6,101 nucleotides of DNA from DASXIW01 sp036497785. GTDB lineage: Bacteria > Pseudomonadota > Alphaproteobacteria > Acetobacterales > Acetobacteraceae. The stretch covers positions 1 through 6,101 of the forward strand of contig DASXIW010000085.1 of the NCBI GenBank assembly GCA_036497785.1. The letters are read 5' to 3'. Numbering within the stretch: position 1 is the first letter of the stretch; every line of letters starts with the position of its first letter. Shown one piece after another: positions 5,523 to 6,101 of the stretch. The notes beneath the pieces were generated by a model. That model was not told the origin of the DNA. It made no database searches and worked only from the letters and a program-made list of their open reading frames with translations. A program made the translations under genes and the position numbers.

Positions 5523-6101
5523 GCGCCAGGGTAAACGCGGCCTCGGTCCCGGCGCGGATCTGATCCAACGTCACGCCCGGCGCCATTTCCAGCAGCATGA
5601 TACCGCCGCCCGCGCGATCGACCGAGAACACGGCGAGATCCGTCACGACCATGTCCACCACCCCGGCACCGGTCAACGGCAGGGTGCAGGTCTTCAACAG
5701 CTTTGGCTTGCCCCCTGCGGTGTGCTCCATCAAAACCACCACGCGGCGCACCCCGGCAACCAGATCCATGGCGCCGCCCATGCCTTTGACCATCTTCCCG
5801 GGGATCATCCAGTTGGCAAGGTCGCCATTCTCCGCCACCTGCAAGGCGCCGAGGATGGAAATATCGATATGGCCGCCGCGCACCATGGCGAAGCTGGTGG
5901 CGCTGTCGAAGAAGCTAGTCGTGGGAATCGTCGTCACCGTCTGCTTGCCGGCATTGATCAGATCCGCATCTTCCTCGCCCTCCCACGGAAACGGCCCCAT
6001 GCCCATCATCCCGTTCTCGCTGTGCAGTTGCACGGTGATGTCGTCGGGGATGTGGTTGGCCACCAGCGTGGGAATGCCGATGCCGAGATTGACGTAAAAC
6101 C
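5503..6101 (-). CDS. scoB: 3-oxoacid CoA-transferase subunit B (5' end outside window)
   Basis: Subunit B of a two-subunit succinyl-CoA:3-oxoacid (SCOT-type) CoA-transferase, a cytoplasmic enzyme that moves CoA between succinyl-CoA and acetoacetate or similar 3-oxoacids. About 199 residues are in the window, starting within FYVNLGIGIPTLVANHIPDD, so only some 10-15 N-terminal residues are missing. The catalytic glutamate lies in the SENGMMGMGP motif (codon 6018-6016), the family's covalent acyl/CoA-glutamyl site. Other hallmarks are the GGHIDISILGALQV and GKMVKGMGGAMDLV segments and HTAGGKPKLLKTCTLPLTG. The stop is TGA at 5503-5505. Subunit A would be expected immediately upstream, beyond 6101. 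An acetoacetate- or butyrate-specific AtoA-type enzyme is an alternative name for the same fold. Confidence 0.95.
   Translation of the reverse strand, partial: FYVNLGIGIPTLVANHIPDDITVQLHSENGMMGMGPFPWEGEEDADLINAGKQTVTTIPTTSFFDSATSFAMVRGGHIDISILGALQVAENGDLANWMIPGKMVKGMGGAMDLVAGVRRVVVLMEHTAGGKPKLLKTCTLPLTGAGVVDMVVTDLAVFSVDRAGGGIMLLEMAPGVTLDQIRAGTEAAFTLAPTLAAA

Overview
The window is GC-rich bacterial chromosomal DNA with densely packed genes. The gene families (a CopD–cytochrome c fusion, PCu(A)C, CopC, a DUF2946-like protein, a two-subunit-type CoA-transferase) suggest an alphaproteobacterium, possibly of the Acetobacteraceae. That placement is inference from gene content; no marker gene fixes it.

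Positions 1-3130 (all minus strand) form a copper-handling cluster. In transcription order it holds a small DUF2946-like exported protein with a His/Cys metal-ligand cluster (3130-2750), copC (2680-2297), copD fused to a cytochrome c domain and a degenerate thioredoxin-like domain (2290-480), and a PCu(A)C copper chaperone (445 to beyond position 1). The gaps are 69, 6 and 25 nt, so this is probably one operon. A plausible division of labour is periplasmic Cu(II) binding by CopC, membrane passage or redox handling by the CopD fusion, and Cu(I) delivery by PCu(A)C to cuproenzymes such as cytochrome oxidase. As sequenced, copD is interrupted by an apparent one-base deletion near 1535-1545.

Positions 3190-4648 (minus) hold one gene for a polytopic, GT-C-like membrane protein. 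It is split into three frames by two more apparent one-base deletions, near 4333-4336 and 3742-3747. All three lesions in the window are of the same kind, so consensus sequencing errors are as likely as real gene decay.

Positions 4805-4880 (minus) encode tRNA-Ala(GGC) with an encoded CCA end and a candidate promoter and leader hairpin upstream. Diverging from it, a 182-aa plus-strand protein (4974-5522) resembles a shortened piece of an acyl- or acetoacetyl-CoA synthetase. It converges on, and overlaps by 20 bp, the 3' end of a minus-strand 3-oxoacid CoA-transferase subunit B gene (5503 to beyond 6101).

No mobile element, CRISPR array or phage gene is visible. The most notable items are the three-domain CopD fusion, the cluster of identical-type frameshifts, and the synthetase fragment that overlaps the CoA-transferase gene.
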